Shown in pieces: positions 18,187 through 26,137 of a stretch of 64,000 nt of DNA. Source of the DNA: Phycisphaeraceae bacterium (GTDB lineage: Bacteria; Planctomycetota; Phycisphaerae; Phycisphaerales; UBA1924); the NCBI GenBank assembly GCA_019454185.1, contig CP075368.1, positions 3,079,649 through 3,143,648 on the forward strand, in the 5' to 3' direction. Below the pieces are notes generated by a model. The model ran no database searches. It saw nothing but the letters and a program-made list of their open reading frames with translations, and had not been told where the DNA came from. The number at the start of each line of letters is the position of its first letter. Position 1 is the stretch's first letter. A program made the translations under genes and the position numbers.

Positions 18187-18705
18187 TCAGGGGTATGACG
18201 TGGAGCCGGTTCTCAGTTGTAAGGGCGTTCCACATTCGGGGCAGCGGTCGGCGGGGAGGCCGGTGAGGCAGTAGCCGCAGTGGTCGCAGGTGGTGTGCGG
18301 GTCGCGTCGGCGCGTGAACGCGAGGGAGTAGATGAGATAGCCAGCGCTCGCGGCGAAGACGTAGGCCGCGAGTTGGACACCATCTCCCAGTTGACCTGGG
18401 TAATGGATGCTTGGTGAACGGAACCCGGGATGGATGACTGGTGAAAGAAACTTGGGTCTGAACGGCCCCAGGCCAAAGCGCAGACCGGGACCCGGCCCAT
18501 ACTCAAAGGCCGGACTCGAAATCATCGAAGTGTTGCGAACGCAAACACCTACCCGTCCGGCATAGACCACCACCGTCACACGCTGATTGGGCGAGGTCCA
18601 ATCGACGTTCACACAGACGGTCAGGACGCAGAGCAGGCACACCAGAGTGGCGGCGATGATTCGCGCTCTCCTGAGGTCCCTTGATTGTCCGCACTTCCGA
18701 CGCAT
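18187..18705 (-). CDS. Membrane protein with C-terminal double zinc ribbon
   Basis: 172-aa protein with two predicted membrane helices (IIAATLVCLLCVLTVC near residue 15 and VQLAAYVFAASAGYLIY near 120). Between them is an extracytoplasmic loop rich in Pro and Gly. The C-terminus carries CDHCGYCLTGLPADRCPECG, a treble-cysteine pattern (C-x2-C...C-x2-C) widespread at the ends of planctomycete membrane proteins. The start at 18705 (MRRKCGQ) places the first helix correctly. Function is unknown. It converges on the REP array. Confidence 0.75.
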   Translation of the reverse strand: MRRKCGQSRDLRRARIIAATLVCLLCVLTVCVNVDWTSPNQRVTVVVYAGRVGVCVRNTSMISSPAFEYGPGPGLRFGLGPFRPKFLSPVIHPGFRSPSIHYPGQLGDGVQLAAYVFAASAGYLIYSLAFTRRRDPHTTCDHCGYCLTGLPADRCPECGTPLQLRTGSTSYP

Positions 18706-19073
18706 GTGCTGCTCCAGCCGCGGGATAGCGTTCAGGGTACTGCAAACCGGAGGGGCGTCGAGGTTTGACCCCGGGATTGGACCACCCCTCCCCGAGGGTC
18801 TACTGTTCTCTCCCCATGGGTCGGACGGAGTCCGGCTTCTGGGGCGTTCGGGTTGAGGCGGCCGCATTCCGGCAGCGGCCTTCTCCCGGGCGAAGAGCAC
18901 ACAAGTCTGCCGGCTTCATGGAAGGCCGGCCCGCCCCGCCCGGCAGGCGGCGAACCGAACCCCCATCCGTGCGGGCGAAGTGGCATCCGCCGTCGCTCTC
19001 CCGGAGTCAGGGCCTTCCCGGCCCGTGGGCAAGACCCGTTTATCGCCGGAAGCGTCCGGCGGAGGCAGATCCG
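18706..19073. other. Divergent intergenic region upstream of rplM
   Basis: About 370 bases between the zinc-ribbon gene and rplM. It should hold the rplM-rpsI promoter and leader. A Shine-Dalgarno GGAGG at 19061-19065 sits eight bases before the rplM ATG. I see no clear gene or consensus promoter, only GC-rich imperfect inverted repeats such as GCCGGC-type pairs near 18910-18930. Confidence 0.5.
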
Positions 19074-19511
19074 ATGATGCGTCGTCAGACATACATGGCA
19101 AAGAACGGCGAGGTGCCCCGCACCTGGCGTGTTGTCGATGCCGAGGGGCAGTCGCTCGGTCGGCTCGCCGTTGAGGTGGCCACCGTCCTCATGGGCAAGC
19201 ACCGCCCCGAGTACACCCCCCACGTCTTCAGCGGCGATCCCGTCGTCGTCACCAACGCCTCGAAGGTTGTCCTGACCGGCAAGAAGGCGCAGCAGAAGGT
19301 CCGCAAGCACTACACCGGCTACATCAGCGGCCTGAAGACCGAGACCTACGAGTCGGTCATGCAGCGGCGCCCCGAGACGCTGATCGAGGACGCGGTTCGG
19401 CGCATGCTCCCCAAGAACCGTCTTGGCCGGGTCATGATGAAGAACCTGAAGGTGTACAGCGGCACCGATCATCCCTATGCCGACAAGGGTCTGAAGGCGT
19501 TGAACGCCTGA
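19074..19511 (+). CDS. rplM: 50S ribosomal protein L13
   Basis: 145-aa L13, an early-assembly protein of the large ribosomal subunit. Family blocks are TWRVVDAEGQSLGRLA, a TGKKAQQKVRKHYTG-like region and RRMLPKNRLGRVMMKNLKVY, ending in GTDHPYADK. Two consecutive ATG codons (19074, 19077) follow the GGAGG at 19061, and I chose the first. It forms the usual rplM-rpsI operon with the S9 gene 62 bases downstream. Confidence 0.97.
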   Translation: MMRRQTYMAKNGEVPRTWRVVDAEGQSLGRLAVEVATVLMGKHRPEYTPHVFSGDPVVVTNASKVVLTGKKAQQKVRKHYTGYISGLKTETYESVMQRRPETLIEDAVRRMLPKNRLGRVMMKNLKVYSGTDHPYADKGLKALNA

Positions 19512-19573
19512 GCGTCACACACGAACGAATCACCAGCACGCCCTGTCGGGCGTGAAGAGGAACGGAAGCGTCC

Positions 19574-20092
19574 ATGAGCACGATCACGAATCCGAACATC
19601 GCGGGCCTGAGCACTGTCGCGTCGCCCGCCGCGCCCGCTCCGGTGGAGCGTCCTCTCCGCACCGCAGTTCCCGCGGACAAGCACGGATGGTGGTGGGGGA
19701 CCGGTCGTCGCAAGACGGCGATCGCCCGCTGCCGCATGAAGGCCGCGAAAGAGGGACAGGGGACCGTCAAGGTTCAGGTGACGGACAAGCGTTTCAAGGC
19801 GATCGAAGAGTACTTCTGCGAGTTCCGCGACCGCGCGGACGCGACCTCTCCGCTCACGGTGACCAAGACCACCGGAAAGTTCGACATCGTTCTTCGCATG
19901 TCGGGCGGCGGCTTCATGGGCCAGGCCCAGGCGGCCCGGCTCGCGATCGCCCGCGCCCTGCGCGATTACGACCCCACCCTTGAGGGTGCGCTCCGCGAGC
20001 ACGGCATGCTGACCCGCGACGCACGCGAGGTCGAGCGTAAGAAGTACGGCCTGGCCGGCGCCCGCCGTCGCTTCCAGTTCTCCAAGCGTTGA
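19574..20092 (+). CDS. rpsI: 30S ribosomal protein S9
   Basis: 172-aa S9, which contacts the P-site tRNA through its basic C-terminal tail. The core begins at WGTGRRKTAIARCRMK (near residue 42) and ends with the conserved DAREVERKKYGLAGARRRFQFSKR tail. A non-conserved N-terminal extension of about 40 residues rich in Ala, Pro and Thr makes it longer than the roughly 130-aa typical form; extensions of this kind are seen in planctomycete S9. It is the last gene of the operon, followed at once by a palindrome and a terminator-like hairpin. Confidence 0.97.
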   Translation: MSTITNPNIAGLSTVASPAAPAPVERPLRTAVPADKHGWWWGTGRRKTAIARCRMKAAKEGQGTVKVQVTDKRFKAIEEYFCEFRDRADATSPLTVTKTTGKFDIVLRMSGGGFMGQAQAARLAIARALRDYDPTLEGALREHGMLTRDAREVERKKYGLAGARRRFQFSKR

Positions 20093-20103
20093 TTTCCTGG
20101 TGG

Positions 20104-20123
20104 CACCGCTCTCCAGAGCGGTG
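20104..20123 (+). repeat. Palindromic element A, copy after rpsI
   Basis: Perfect CACCGCTCTCCAGAGCGGTG preceded by GGTGG, 11 bases after the rpsI stop codon and followed by TCTTTC. It may double as part of the transcription terminator. Confidence 0.88.
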
Positions 20124-20139
20124 TCTTTCAGAACACCCC

Positions 20140-20176
20140 GATGCCCGTGCGATCTCGCGCGGGCATCGTTTCATTT
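20140..20176 (+). terminator. Terminator-like hairpin after rpsI
   Basis: 12-bp stem GATGCCCGTGCG (20140-20151), loop ATCT, returning CGCGCGGGCATC (20156-20167) with one G-T wobble. GTTTCATTT follows. This is the best rho-independent candidate for the rplM-rpsI operon. Confidence 0.65.
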
Positions 20177-20228
20177 CGGGGGGCGTCGCGTCGGTGTGTT
20201 GCCGGTCTCCCTTACCATTCGCCCCGTG

Positions 20229-21017
20229 ATGTCAGACCCGCTCCATGCTCAGTCGCTCCACGCCAGGGCCCGGCGTGTGCGCCGCTTGAGGCGGTGGGCG
20301 GTGGGTGTGGGTCTTGGGGTGGCGGCGGCGATCACGGTGGGGTGGATCGTGGTGGGGTCGATGCTGCGTGCCGCGCCGCCGTGGTGGAGGCAGGTGCGCC
20401 TGCAGGAGCAGCGGACGCACGAGATCGCGACGGAGGTGGAGAACGCGATCGGGACGCATCTGCATCTGGCGCGTGAGGGGCGACGCGAGGCGGATGGTGT
20501 ATGGCGGAGCGAGGCGTGGGGCGTGTCGATTCCGTCGTCGGATGCGAACGCGTGGCTGAACGCGCGGCTGCCGAAGTGGCTGGAGACGATGGACGCGGGG
20601 TTTGAGTTGTCTCGGCTGGTCTCGGAGGTTCAGGTGGAGTTCCGCGATGGACGGATCTCGATCGGCGGCGCGTCGGCGGGATCGGGTGAGGGTGGGGGTC
20701 AGGGTGGTGGGGAGAGGCGCATCTTCTGGGCATCGGCGAGCGCGTCGGTCGAGCCGGGCGGCGCGCTGGTGGTGTTGCTCGATCGGGTGTATGTGGGGCG
20801 GCTGCCGATCTCGCGCGGGATCTTGCTGCAGGTGATGGAGCGGACGGGGTTGGGGAAGGGTGACGGGGCGGAGACGTGGAAGGACCTGCTGCGGGGGCGC
20901 GAGGTGCGGGTCGAGCCGGTGATGAAGCTGGAGGATGGGCGTCGGGTGCGCGTGAAGGGGCTGCGTGCCCGCGAGGGGAAGTTAGAGGTGATGTGCGTGA
21001 CGGAGCATGGGGGGTGA
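20229..21017 (+). CDS. Single-pass membrane-anchored hypothetical protein
   Basis: 262-aa protein. The ATG at 20229 (MSDPLHAQ) gives a basic N-terminus, one hydrophobic helix (GVGLGVAAAITVGWIVVGSM, about residues 29-48) and a soluble extracytoplasmic domain. The domain alternates strands and helices, with a Gly/Gln-rich loop (SGEGGGQGGGE) in the middle. I do not recognise a family. It ends 22 bases from the convergent bamA-like gene, so an outer-membrane or periplasmic role is conceivable but not shown. Confidence 0.72.
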   Translation: MSDPLHAQSLHARARRVRRLRRWAVGVGLGVAAAITVGWIVVGSMLRAAPPWWRQVRLQEQRTHEIATEVENAIGTHLHLAREGRREADGVWRSEAWGVSIPSSDANAWLNARLPKWLETMDAGFELSRLVSEVQVEFRDGRISIGGASAGSGEGGGQGGGERRIFWASASASVEPGGALVVLLDRVYVGRLPISRGILLQVMERTGLGKGDGAETWKDLLRGREVRVEPVMKLEDGRRVRVKGLRAREGKLEVMCVTEHGG

Positions 21018-21038
21018 GTCGCGGCGTCTGAACGCGCA

Positions 21039-23573
21039 TCAGAACGGCAGGTCGATGGAGAAGGAGAAGAGTCGTTCTTCGTCGCCATCGGCCTTGATGA
21101 TGGGGAAGCCGAAGTCGAAGGCGAGATCGAAGGGTGAGAGCTGGGGGATGTAGAGGCGGACGCCGAGGCCGACGGCGACGCGGTAGTCGTCGAAGCCGGG
21201 GTCGATGAGGACGGTGCCGCTGTCGACGAAGCCGACCACGGAGATCATGTCGCCGAAGATGGGCTGTTTGACCTCGGCTCCGGCGAAGAAGGACCAGAGG
21301 CCGCCGACGGGGTCGTCGGAGGGTTGTCCGTTGTCGTTGCGGATGCCTTTGGGGGAGACGGTGCGGAAGTCGAATCCGCGGAAGGAGCGGCCTCCGAGGT
21401 AGTAGCGTTCGTAGACGGGGACGTCTTCGCGGCTCTGGGGGATGTAGTTCGCGGCGAGGTTGAGCGAGAGGATGGTCTTTCGTCCGAGTGCATCCTCGTG
21501 GATCTTGAAGAAGGTGGTGTAGTCGGCTCCGACTTTGGTGAAGTCGTAGTCGCCTCCGAGGAGGCCGACCTGTTCGGCGGAGAGGACGATGCGCGTGCCC
21601 TTGGAGGGCCTGAAGATGTTGTCGTAGGTGGAGCGTGTGAGACTGAAGCCGATGCCGCTGATGTATGCCTGGTCGGCGAACTCGAAGACCTCGGTGGGCT
21701 GGTCTTCGTCGATGTCGGAGAGTTCGACGGATTCGAGGCGCATGCTGAGGTTTCCGGTCCAGCGCGTGCCGAAGCGTCGGCCGAAGCCGATGCGTGTTCC
21801 GTAGCGTTCCTCGTCGTAGTCGCGGAAGTCGCGGTCGCGGTAGTAGGCGGAGATGGAGGCGGAGTAGTCGGAGTCGAAGATGGCGGGGTCGGAGAGCGAG
21901 ATCGAGTAGGTCTGGACCTCGGTGCCGGGGAGGGCCTCGATGCGGAAGGTCTGTCCCGCGCCGCGGAAGGCGCGTCCGCTGAAAAACTCGCTGGCGGTGT
22001 CGGGGGTGTCGAAGAGATCGAAGTTTCGCTGGGTGAGGGAGATGCTGCCGGCGACGCCGGAGTCGGAGCTGGTGACGACGCCGAAGCCGAGGGCTCCGGT
22101 GTTGGTCTCGGTGACTTCGACGAGCACGTCGCGGTAGGCGGGGTCGGCGCGGTCGGGTCGCTGGGGCGTGACCTTCACCGGGTTGGAGAGTCCGTCGAAC
22201 ACGCGCGTGTTGGTGATGAGGCGCTGGGATTCATCGATGGCGACCGTGTTGAGCGGCCTGTCGGGCTTGATCTCCATGTTGCGGAGGACGACGTTGCCCT
22301 TGGTGAGATCGTTGCCCTGGATCTCGATGATGCCGGTCTTGTAGCGAGATCCTTCTGCGATGGTGAGGAGCAGATCGACCTCGGGGCTGTCTGTGGAGCG
22401 GGGGTCGTAGCGGCGGATGCGGGCCTCGGTGTAGCCCATCTGGCCGTACGCGCTGCGGATCGAGTCGACGGACTCATTGATCTTCCGGACGGAGTAGGCG
22501 TCGCCGGGTTTGACGGACATGTGGGCGATGATCTGGTCGGGGGGCATGAGCCCGTCGGAGGTGACGAGCCAGCCGCGGGGGCGGAAGGGATCCTGCACGA
22601 CGCGTTCGAGCGGTCCGAGGTCGGCGATGGCTTCCTGTTCGGAATCGAATTCGCGCGAGCGTTCGACGTAGAGGACGCGGACGTTTCTGAGTGTGTAGAG
22701 GCGTCCTTCGGAGATGACGAAGGTGACGATGGCCTCGCGGCCGTTGGGGGCGATGCGGATGCTGGGTGCGACTTCGACGTCGAGATAGCCGCGGTCGCGG
22801 TAGAACTCGACGAGTGCGCGGGTGTCGGCGTCGAGCTGGTCGTCGTCGATGGCTCCGGTGCGGAAGATGGGGAAGGAGGGTCGGGTCTTGACGGCGGAGC
22901 CGAGCTCGCTGGGTGTGAAGGAGATGTTTCCTTCGTAGCGGATCTCGGCGGCGCGGACGCGTTCGCCTTCTCGGATGCGGAAGAGGACGATGCCCTGTTC
23001 TTCGAGTTCGCGCTCGTCCCACGTGGCCTGGACGAGGTAGTAGCCCTTCTTGCGGTACATGTCCTCGATGCGGCGTGCGGCGCGGTCGAGGACGAGCGAA
23101 TCGACCGGGGTGCCGACGACGGCCTCGACCTGTTCGGCGATTTTGGAGTCGGGGAACTTGGTGTTGCCGACGGCCTGGACGTCTTTGACGATGGGCTGCG
23201 GGATGACGTCATAGGAGACGATCACGCTGCCATCTTCCATGAGTTGGGCGCGGGTCTCGATGCGCCGGAAACGTCCGAGGCGGTTGAGTCGGGAGATGTC
23301 TTCGGTGGCGGTCTGCTGGCGGTAGGGGCGGCCTCTTTGGAGGCGGATGTTGGCGCGGACGAGACGCTCGAGGTCGGCGTCGAGGGTTTCTTCGACACGG
23401 GCCCCGTCTTTGATGGTGGGGCGGGTGACGCGGATCTCGCGGATGGGGCGGCCGTCGTAGGCACCCGGTTCGGCGGCGACGTTCTGGGCATCGGCGCGCA
23501 GAGCGATCGGGGCGATGGGGAGCCCGGAGACGATCGGCAGGATGGAGAGCCCGAAGATCCGGGCGGCGCGCAT
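21039..23573 (-). CDS. bamA: BamA-like outer membrane protein assembly factor
   Basis: 844-aa Omp85 protein that inserts beta-barrel proteins into the outer membrane. The ATG at 23573 gives a signal peptide (ILPIVSGLPIAPIALRADAQ). Several POTRA domains follow (about residues 40-450), with typical GD-Y and R-x-Y-GQMGYTEA-type signatures. The C-terminal half is a 16-strand-type barrel ending in FSFSIDLPF with terminal Phe, the outer-membrane sorting mark. The VRLYIPQLSPFDLAFDFGFPI motif near the end is the family's conserved strand region. It supports a true outer membrane in this planctomycete. The long upstream in-frame extension is low-complexity and was excluded. Confidence 0.93.
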   Translation of the reverse strand: MRAARIFGLSILPIVSGLPIAPIALRADAQNVAAEPGAYDGRPIREIRVTRPTIKDGARVEETLDADLERLVRANIRLQRGRPYRQQTATEDISRLNRLGRFRRIETRAQLMEDGSVIVSYDVIPQPIVKDVQAVGNTKFPDSKIAEQVEAVVGTPVDSLVLDRAARRIEDMYRKKGYYLVQATWDERELEEQGIVLFRIREGERVRAAEIRYEGNISFTPSELGSAVKTRPSFPIFRTGAIDDDQLDADTRALVEFYRDRGYLDVEVAPSIRIAPNGREAIVTFVISEGRLYTLRNVRVLYVERSREFDSEQEAIADLGPLERVVQDPFRPRGWLVTSDGLMPPDQIIAHMSVKPGDAYSVRKINESVDSIRSAYGQMGYTEARIRRYDPRSTDSPEVDLLLTIAEGSRYKTGIIEIQGNDLTKGNVVLRNMEIKPDRPLNTVAIDESQRLITNTRVFDGLSNPVKVTPQRPDRADPAYRDVLVEVTETNTGALGFGVVTSSDSGVAGSISLTQRNFDLFDTPDTASEFFSGRAFRGAGQTFRIEALPGTEVQTYSISLSDPAIFDSDYSASISAYYRDRDFRDYDEERYGTRIGFGRRFGTRWTGNLSMRLESVELSDIDEDQPTEVFEFADQAYISGIGFSLTRSTYDNIFRPSKGTRIVLSAEQVGLLGGDYDFTKVGADYTTFFKIHEDALGRKTILSLNLAANYIPQSREDVPVYERYYLGGRSFRGFDFRTVSPKGIRNDNGQPSDDPVGGLWSFFAGAEVKQPIFGDMISVVGFVDSGTVLIDPGFDDYRVAVGLGVRLYIPQLSPFDLAFDFGFPIIKADGDEERLFSFSIDLPF

Positions 23574-23866
23574 CTTCACAGAGCGGGGACAATAGCCATC
23601 CAGACCCGAACCCACAAACACAGCACAGACGGAACGGGCGGGCCAGAGTCTTGATGAGCGATGCAAAGCAAGCCCCGGTCTCGGGTTGTGGCGCTCGGCC
23701 GCCTGGCGGCGGGGGCGTTTCGATGCGCCTGAATCCGGATGAGAGCCGTTGTGTGGATGGTGTGTGTGTATCTGGCGGGGTTGCGTGCTGACCCTCAAGG
23801 ACCTACCGTTTCGACCCCCGGCATTGTGTTCCCCCGGATTTGGTGAGCGAGTGCGGGTGATTGTGT

Positions 23867-24310
23867 ATGTTTGTGACGCATGGAGGCGATGTGGCTGAGA
23901 TTGTGACGAGCGTTCGCCGGATCGGGCTTGTGGTGGCCGGCGTTGGGTCGATTCTGCTTGGGTTGCTGGTGGCGTGGACGTTTGTGCGTCCGGGCGTGAT
24001 CGGCGGTGTGGGGACGGGGGCGTTGGCGGCGATCTTCGGGTTGCTGTCGTTGCCGGGGGTTGTGTACTGGTTCTGGACGCTGGATCGGCGGGCGGCGGTG
24101 CGTCAGGCGGCGCGTCGGCGGACGTTGGCGGCGGCATCGGATGCGGACGGCGCGGATGTGCCTCGCCGGGTGCTGGTGGGCGTGGCCGGGGCGCGGTGCA
24201 TCGGTCGCGAGGCGGGCGCAGCGCAGGTGGTGCAGCACGACGGGGCGCGCGGGGATGAGCGTCGCGAGCGGCCTCATCGGGCGGCTCCTCGGACGGTGCA
24301 TGTGGGGTGA
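23867..24310 (+). CDS. Small two-helix membrane protein
   Basis: 147-aa protein with two adjacent hydrophobic helices (IGLVVAGVGSILLGLLVAWTF and GGVGTGALAAIFGLLSLPGVVYW) and a basic cytoplasmic tail. I used the ATG at 23867. A GTG at 23891, four bases after GGAGG, is an alternative start. No family recognised. It precedes the Fic gene by 56 bases on the same strand, so they may be co-transcribed. Confidence 0.6.
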   Translation: MFVTHGGDVAEIVTSVRRIGLVVAGVGSILLGLLVAWTFVRPGVIGGVGTGALAAIFGLLSLPGVVYWFWTLDRRAAVRQAARRRTLAAASDADGADVPRRVLVGVAGARCIGREAGAAQVVQHDGARGDERRERPHRAAPRTVHVG

Positions 24311-24366
24311 GTGGGCGGGGGGCTTGTTGCTCCGGGTGAGTGCGTCGGCCATCGAGCGGTGCAACG

Positions 24367-25161
24367 ATGATGGGCGTGCCACCTGAAGTTCCAGAGCCGT
24401 TGATGGCGTTTGACCAGTGCGCGAGCGTGGTGGGTTCGCTGCTTCATCGACTTGATGCGGCGCGGGATCGATATCGCGTGCTGAACGATGCCGGGCGGGT
24501 GCTCGCCAACTCGTTCGAGGCGTTGCGGGTGGAGATGACGTACCACTCGAACGCGATCGAGGGGAGCACGTTGACACTGCGTGAGACGCAGTTGGTTTTA
24601 GAGGGGCGGGTGCCCGCGACGGGGAAGTCTTTGCGCGAGGTGTATGAGGCGCGGAACCATGACCGCGCGCTGCGGATGATCGAGTCTCGGGCCGAGGAGC
24701 GCGGAGCGGGTGTGGCGTTGACCGAGCGGGACATCCTCGATGTTCATGCGCTTGTGCTCGCGGACATCGAGCCGGCCTCGGCGGGGCGGTATCGCTCCGA
24801 GCGTGTGTTGATCAAGGGGACGCGGTTTGTGCCGCCGGGTAGCCACAGGTTCGGCGAGTTGATGCCGGCCATGCTTGGGCTGGTGGAAAGACCCGGCGTG
24901 CATCCGGCGATTATCGCGGCAGAGTTGCACTACAACCTGGTCGCGGTCCACCCGTTCGCTGATGGGAACGGACGGACGGCACGGCTGTTGATGAACATGC
25001 ACATGCTCCAGCACGGGTATCCGCTCGTGATCATCGAGGTCGAGCGGCGCGGGGAGTATCTCGTGGCTCTTGAAGAGGCGAACGAGGGGCGATGCGAGCG
25101 GTTCGCGGCGTTCGTGATCGAGAGCGCGGAGCGCTCGATTGAGCGGTTGATCGGGGAGTGA
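24367..25161 (+). CDS. Fic-family protein (AMP transferase fold)
   Basis: 264-aa Fic protein. The active-site motif HPFADGNGRTAR (195-206) matches HPFx[D/E]GNGRxxR in full, so nucleotidyl transfer, usually AMP onto a Ser, Thr or Tyr hydroxyl, is expected. An inhibitory-helix motif SNAIEG (61-66) fits (S/T)xxxE(G/N) and lies N-terminal in the same chain, making this a self-inhibited class II Fic. No separate antitoxin gene is needed or seen. There is no clear winged-helix tail after the Fic core, unlike many longer homologues. Target unknown. Confidence 0.93.
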   Translation: MMGVPPEVPEPLMAFDQCASVVGSLLHRLDAARDRYRVLNDAGRVLANSFEALRVEMTYHSNAIEGSTLTLRETQLVLEGRVPATGKSLREVYEARNHDRALRMIESRAEERGAGVALTERDILDVHALVLADIEPASAGRYRSERVLIKGTRFVPPGSHRFGELMPAMLGLVERPGVHPAIIAAELHYNLVAVHPFADGNGRTARLLMNMHMLQHGYPLVIIEVERRGEYLVALEEANEGRCERFAAFVIESAERSIERLIGE

Positions 25162-25190
25162 GGGGGGCGCCGGCGAGCGGCGGCTTGCAG

Positions 25191-25676
25191 CTATCCCTTG
25201 CGTGCGGCTTCGATTTTGGCGATGTCGATCTTGCCCATGGTCATCATGGCTTCGAAGGCGCGCTTGGCGACGGCGGGGTCGGGGTCGGCGATGGCTTTGG
25301 TGAGGGCAATGGGGGTGATCTGCCAGGAGAGGCCCCATTTGTCTTTGCACCAGCTGCACGCGGACTCGGAGCCGCCGTTGTTGACGATGGCGTTCCAGTA
25401 GCGATCGGTCTCTTCCTGGGTTTCGGTGGCGATCTGGAAGGAGAAGGCCTCGGAGTGCTTGAAGGCGGGGCCGCCGTTGAGGCCGAGGCAGGGGATGCCG
25501 AGGACGGTGAAGTTGACGGTGAGGACATCGCCCGCTTTGCCGGAGGGGTAGTCGGCGGGTGCGCGGTGGATGGCGGTGATGGCAGAGTCGGGGAAGGTGC
25601 TGGCGTAGAAGCGTGCGGCTTCTTCGGCGTCGTTGTTGAACCAGAGGCAGATGGTGTTCTTTGGGGAGGTTTGCAT
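25191..25676 (-). CDS. VOC-superfamily protein (PhnB/3-demethylubiquinone methyltransferase-like)
   Basis: 161-aa protein of the glyoxalase/bleomycin-resistance superfamily, of the PhnB-like branch. The N-terminus has the CLWFNNDAEEAARFYASTFPDS block, then GKAGDVLTVNFTVLG, LNGGPAFKHSEAFSF and the CSWCKDKWGLSWQITP segment common to these proteins. They bind small molecules or metals, but substrates are mostly undefined. The start at 25676 is 131 bases from the divergent padR gene. Confidence 0.9.
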   Translation of the reverse strand: MQTSPKNTICLWFNNDAEEAARFYASTFPDSAITAIHRAPADYPSGKAGDVLTVNFTVLGIPCLGLNGGPAFKHSEAFSFQIATETQEETDRYWNAIVNNGGSESACSWCKDKWGLSWQITPIALTKAIADPDPAVAKRAFEAMMTMGKIDIAKIEAARKG

Positions 25677-25743
25677 CGCCGATCATATGACGTATTCGGC
25701 ATACGAAACCAGGGCTCGGGCGAGAGAACCGACTATTGCCACA

Positions 25744-25762
25744 TACTGTGCTTGACACAGTA
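25744..25762. promoter_or_regulatory. Putative PadR operator 1
   Basis: Perfect inverted repeat TACTGT-N7-ACAGTA. It overlaps the -35 element of the padR promoter and is identical in arms to a second site 34 bp downstream, about three helical turns. Confidence 0.75.
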
Positions 25763-25781
25763 ATACCTTCGCCTATATACT
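25752..25781 (+). promoter_or_regulatory. Sigma-70-like promoter of padR
   Basis: TTGACA (25752-25757) and TATACT (25776-25781) with 18-bp spacing, close to consensus. The two boxes lie within or beside the two inverted repeats, so repressor binding would block polymerase. Confidence 0.78.
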
Positions 25782-25796
25782 GTTTCATACACAGTA
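25778..25796. promoter_or_regulatory. Putative PadR operator 2
   Basis: Second perfect TACTGT-N7-ACAGTA, covering the last bases of the -10 box and the likely transcription start, 11 bases before the padR ATG. Confidence 0.75.
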
Positions 25797-25807
25797 ATAG
25801 GTGGCAT

Positions 25808-26137
25808 ATGGGTGAACGGGACAACACAGGGTTGGCGGAGCTGAGGCGGGGGGTGTTGGTGCTCGCGGTGCTCTCGCGTCTGCGGACGCCGCAGTACGGG
25901 TACTCGCTGCGGCAGGCGCTCGCCGAGGGGGGCATGCCGATCGAGGAGGGGACGCTGTACCCGCTGCTTCGGCGGCTGGAGTCGCAGGGTCTGCTCGCGA
26001 GCGAGTGGAACACGGAACAGTCGCCGCGGCGTTACTACCGGCTGAACGCGGAGGGGGAGCGGATGCTCGCCGCGTTGACCGAGGCGTGGCGGGATCAGGT
26101 GCGCGTGATGAGTGGTCTTCTGGATGGGAGGGTGTGA
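25808..26137 (+). CDS. PadR-family transcriptional regulator
   Basis: 109-aa winged-helix repressor. Signatures are LRRGVLVLAVLSRL, YGYSLRQAL, GTLYPLLRRLESQGLL (recognition helix and wing) and RRYYRLNAEGERML. It is of the short PadR-s2 type without a large C-terminal dimerisation domain. The start at 25808 follows GGTGGC. Two identical palindromes in its own promoter point to autoregulation. Its TGA shares the A with the ATG of the HAAS gene, the classical pairing in which PadR controls a HAAS membrane protein. Confidence 0.94.
   Translation: MGERDNTGLAELRRGVLVLAVLSRLRTPQYGYSLRQALAEGGMPIEEGTLYPLLRRLESQGLLASEWNTEQSPRRYYRLNAEGERMLAALTEAWRDQVRVMSGLLDGRV

Noticed and set aside
21324..23654. 776-codon plus-strand frame across bamA
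   Set aside because: Asp/Gly/Val-rich antisense reading of bamA, whose own frame has clear POTRA and barrel features.
23574..23866. tRNA or small RNA between bamA and the small membrane gene
   Set aside because: No cloverleaf with a TTCGA-type loop or matching acceptor stems could be built.
24367..25161. Fic/antitoxin two-gene module
   Set aside because: The inhibitory motif is inside the Fic protein itself, and the preceding small membrane protein has no antitoxin features.
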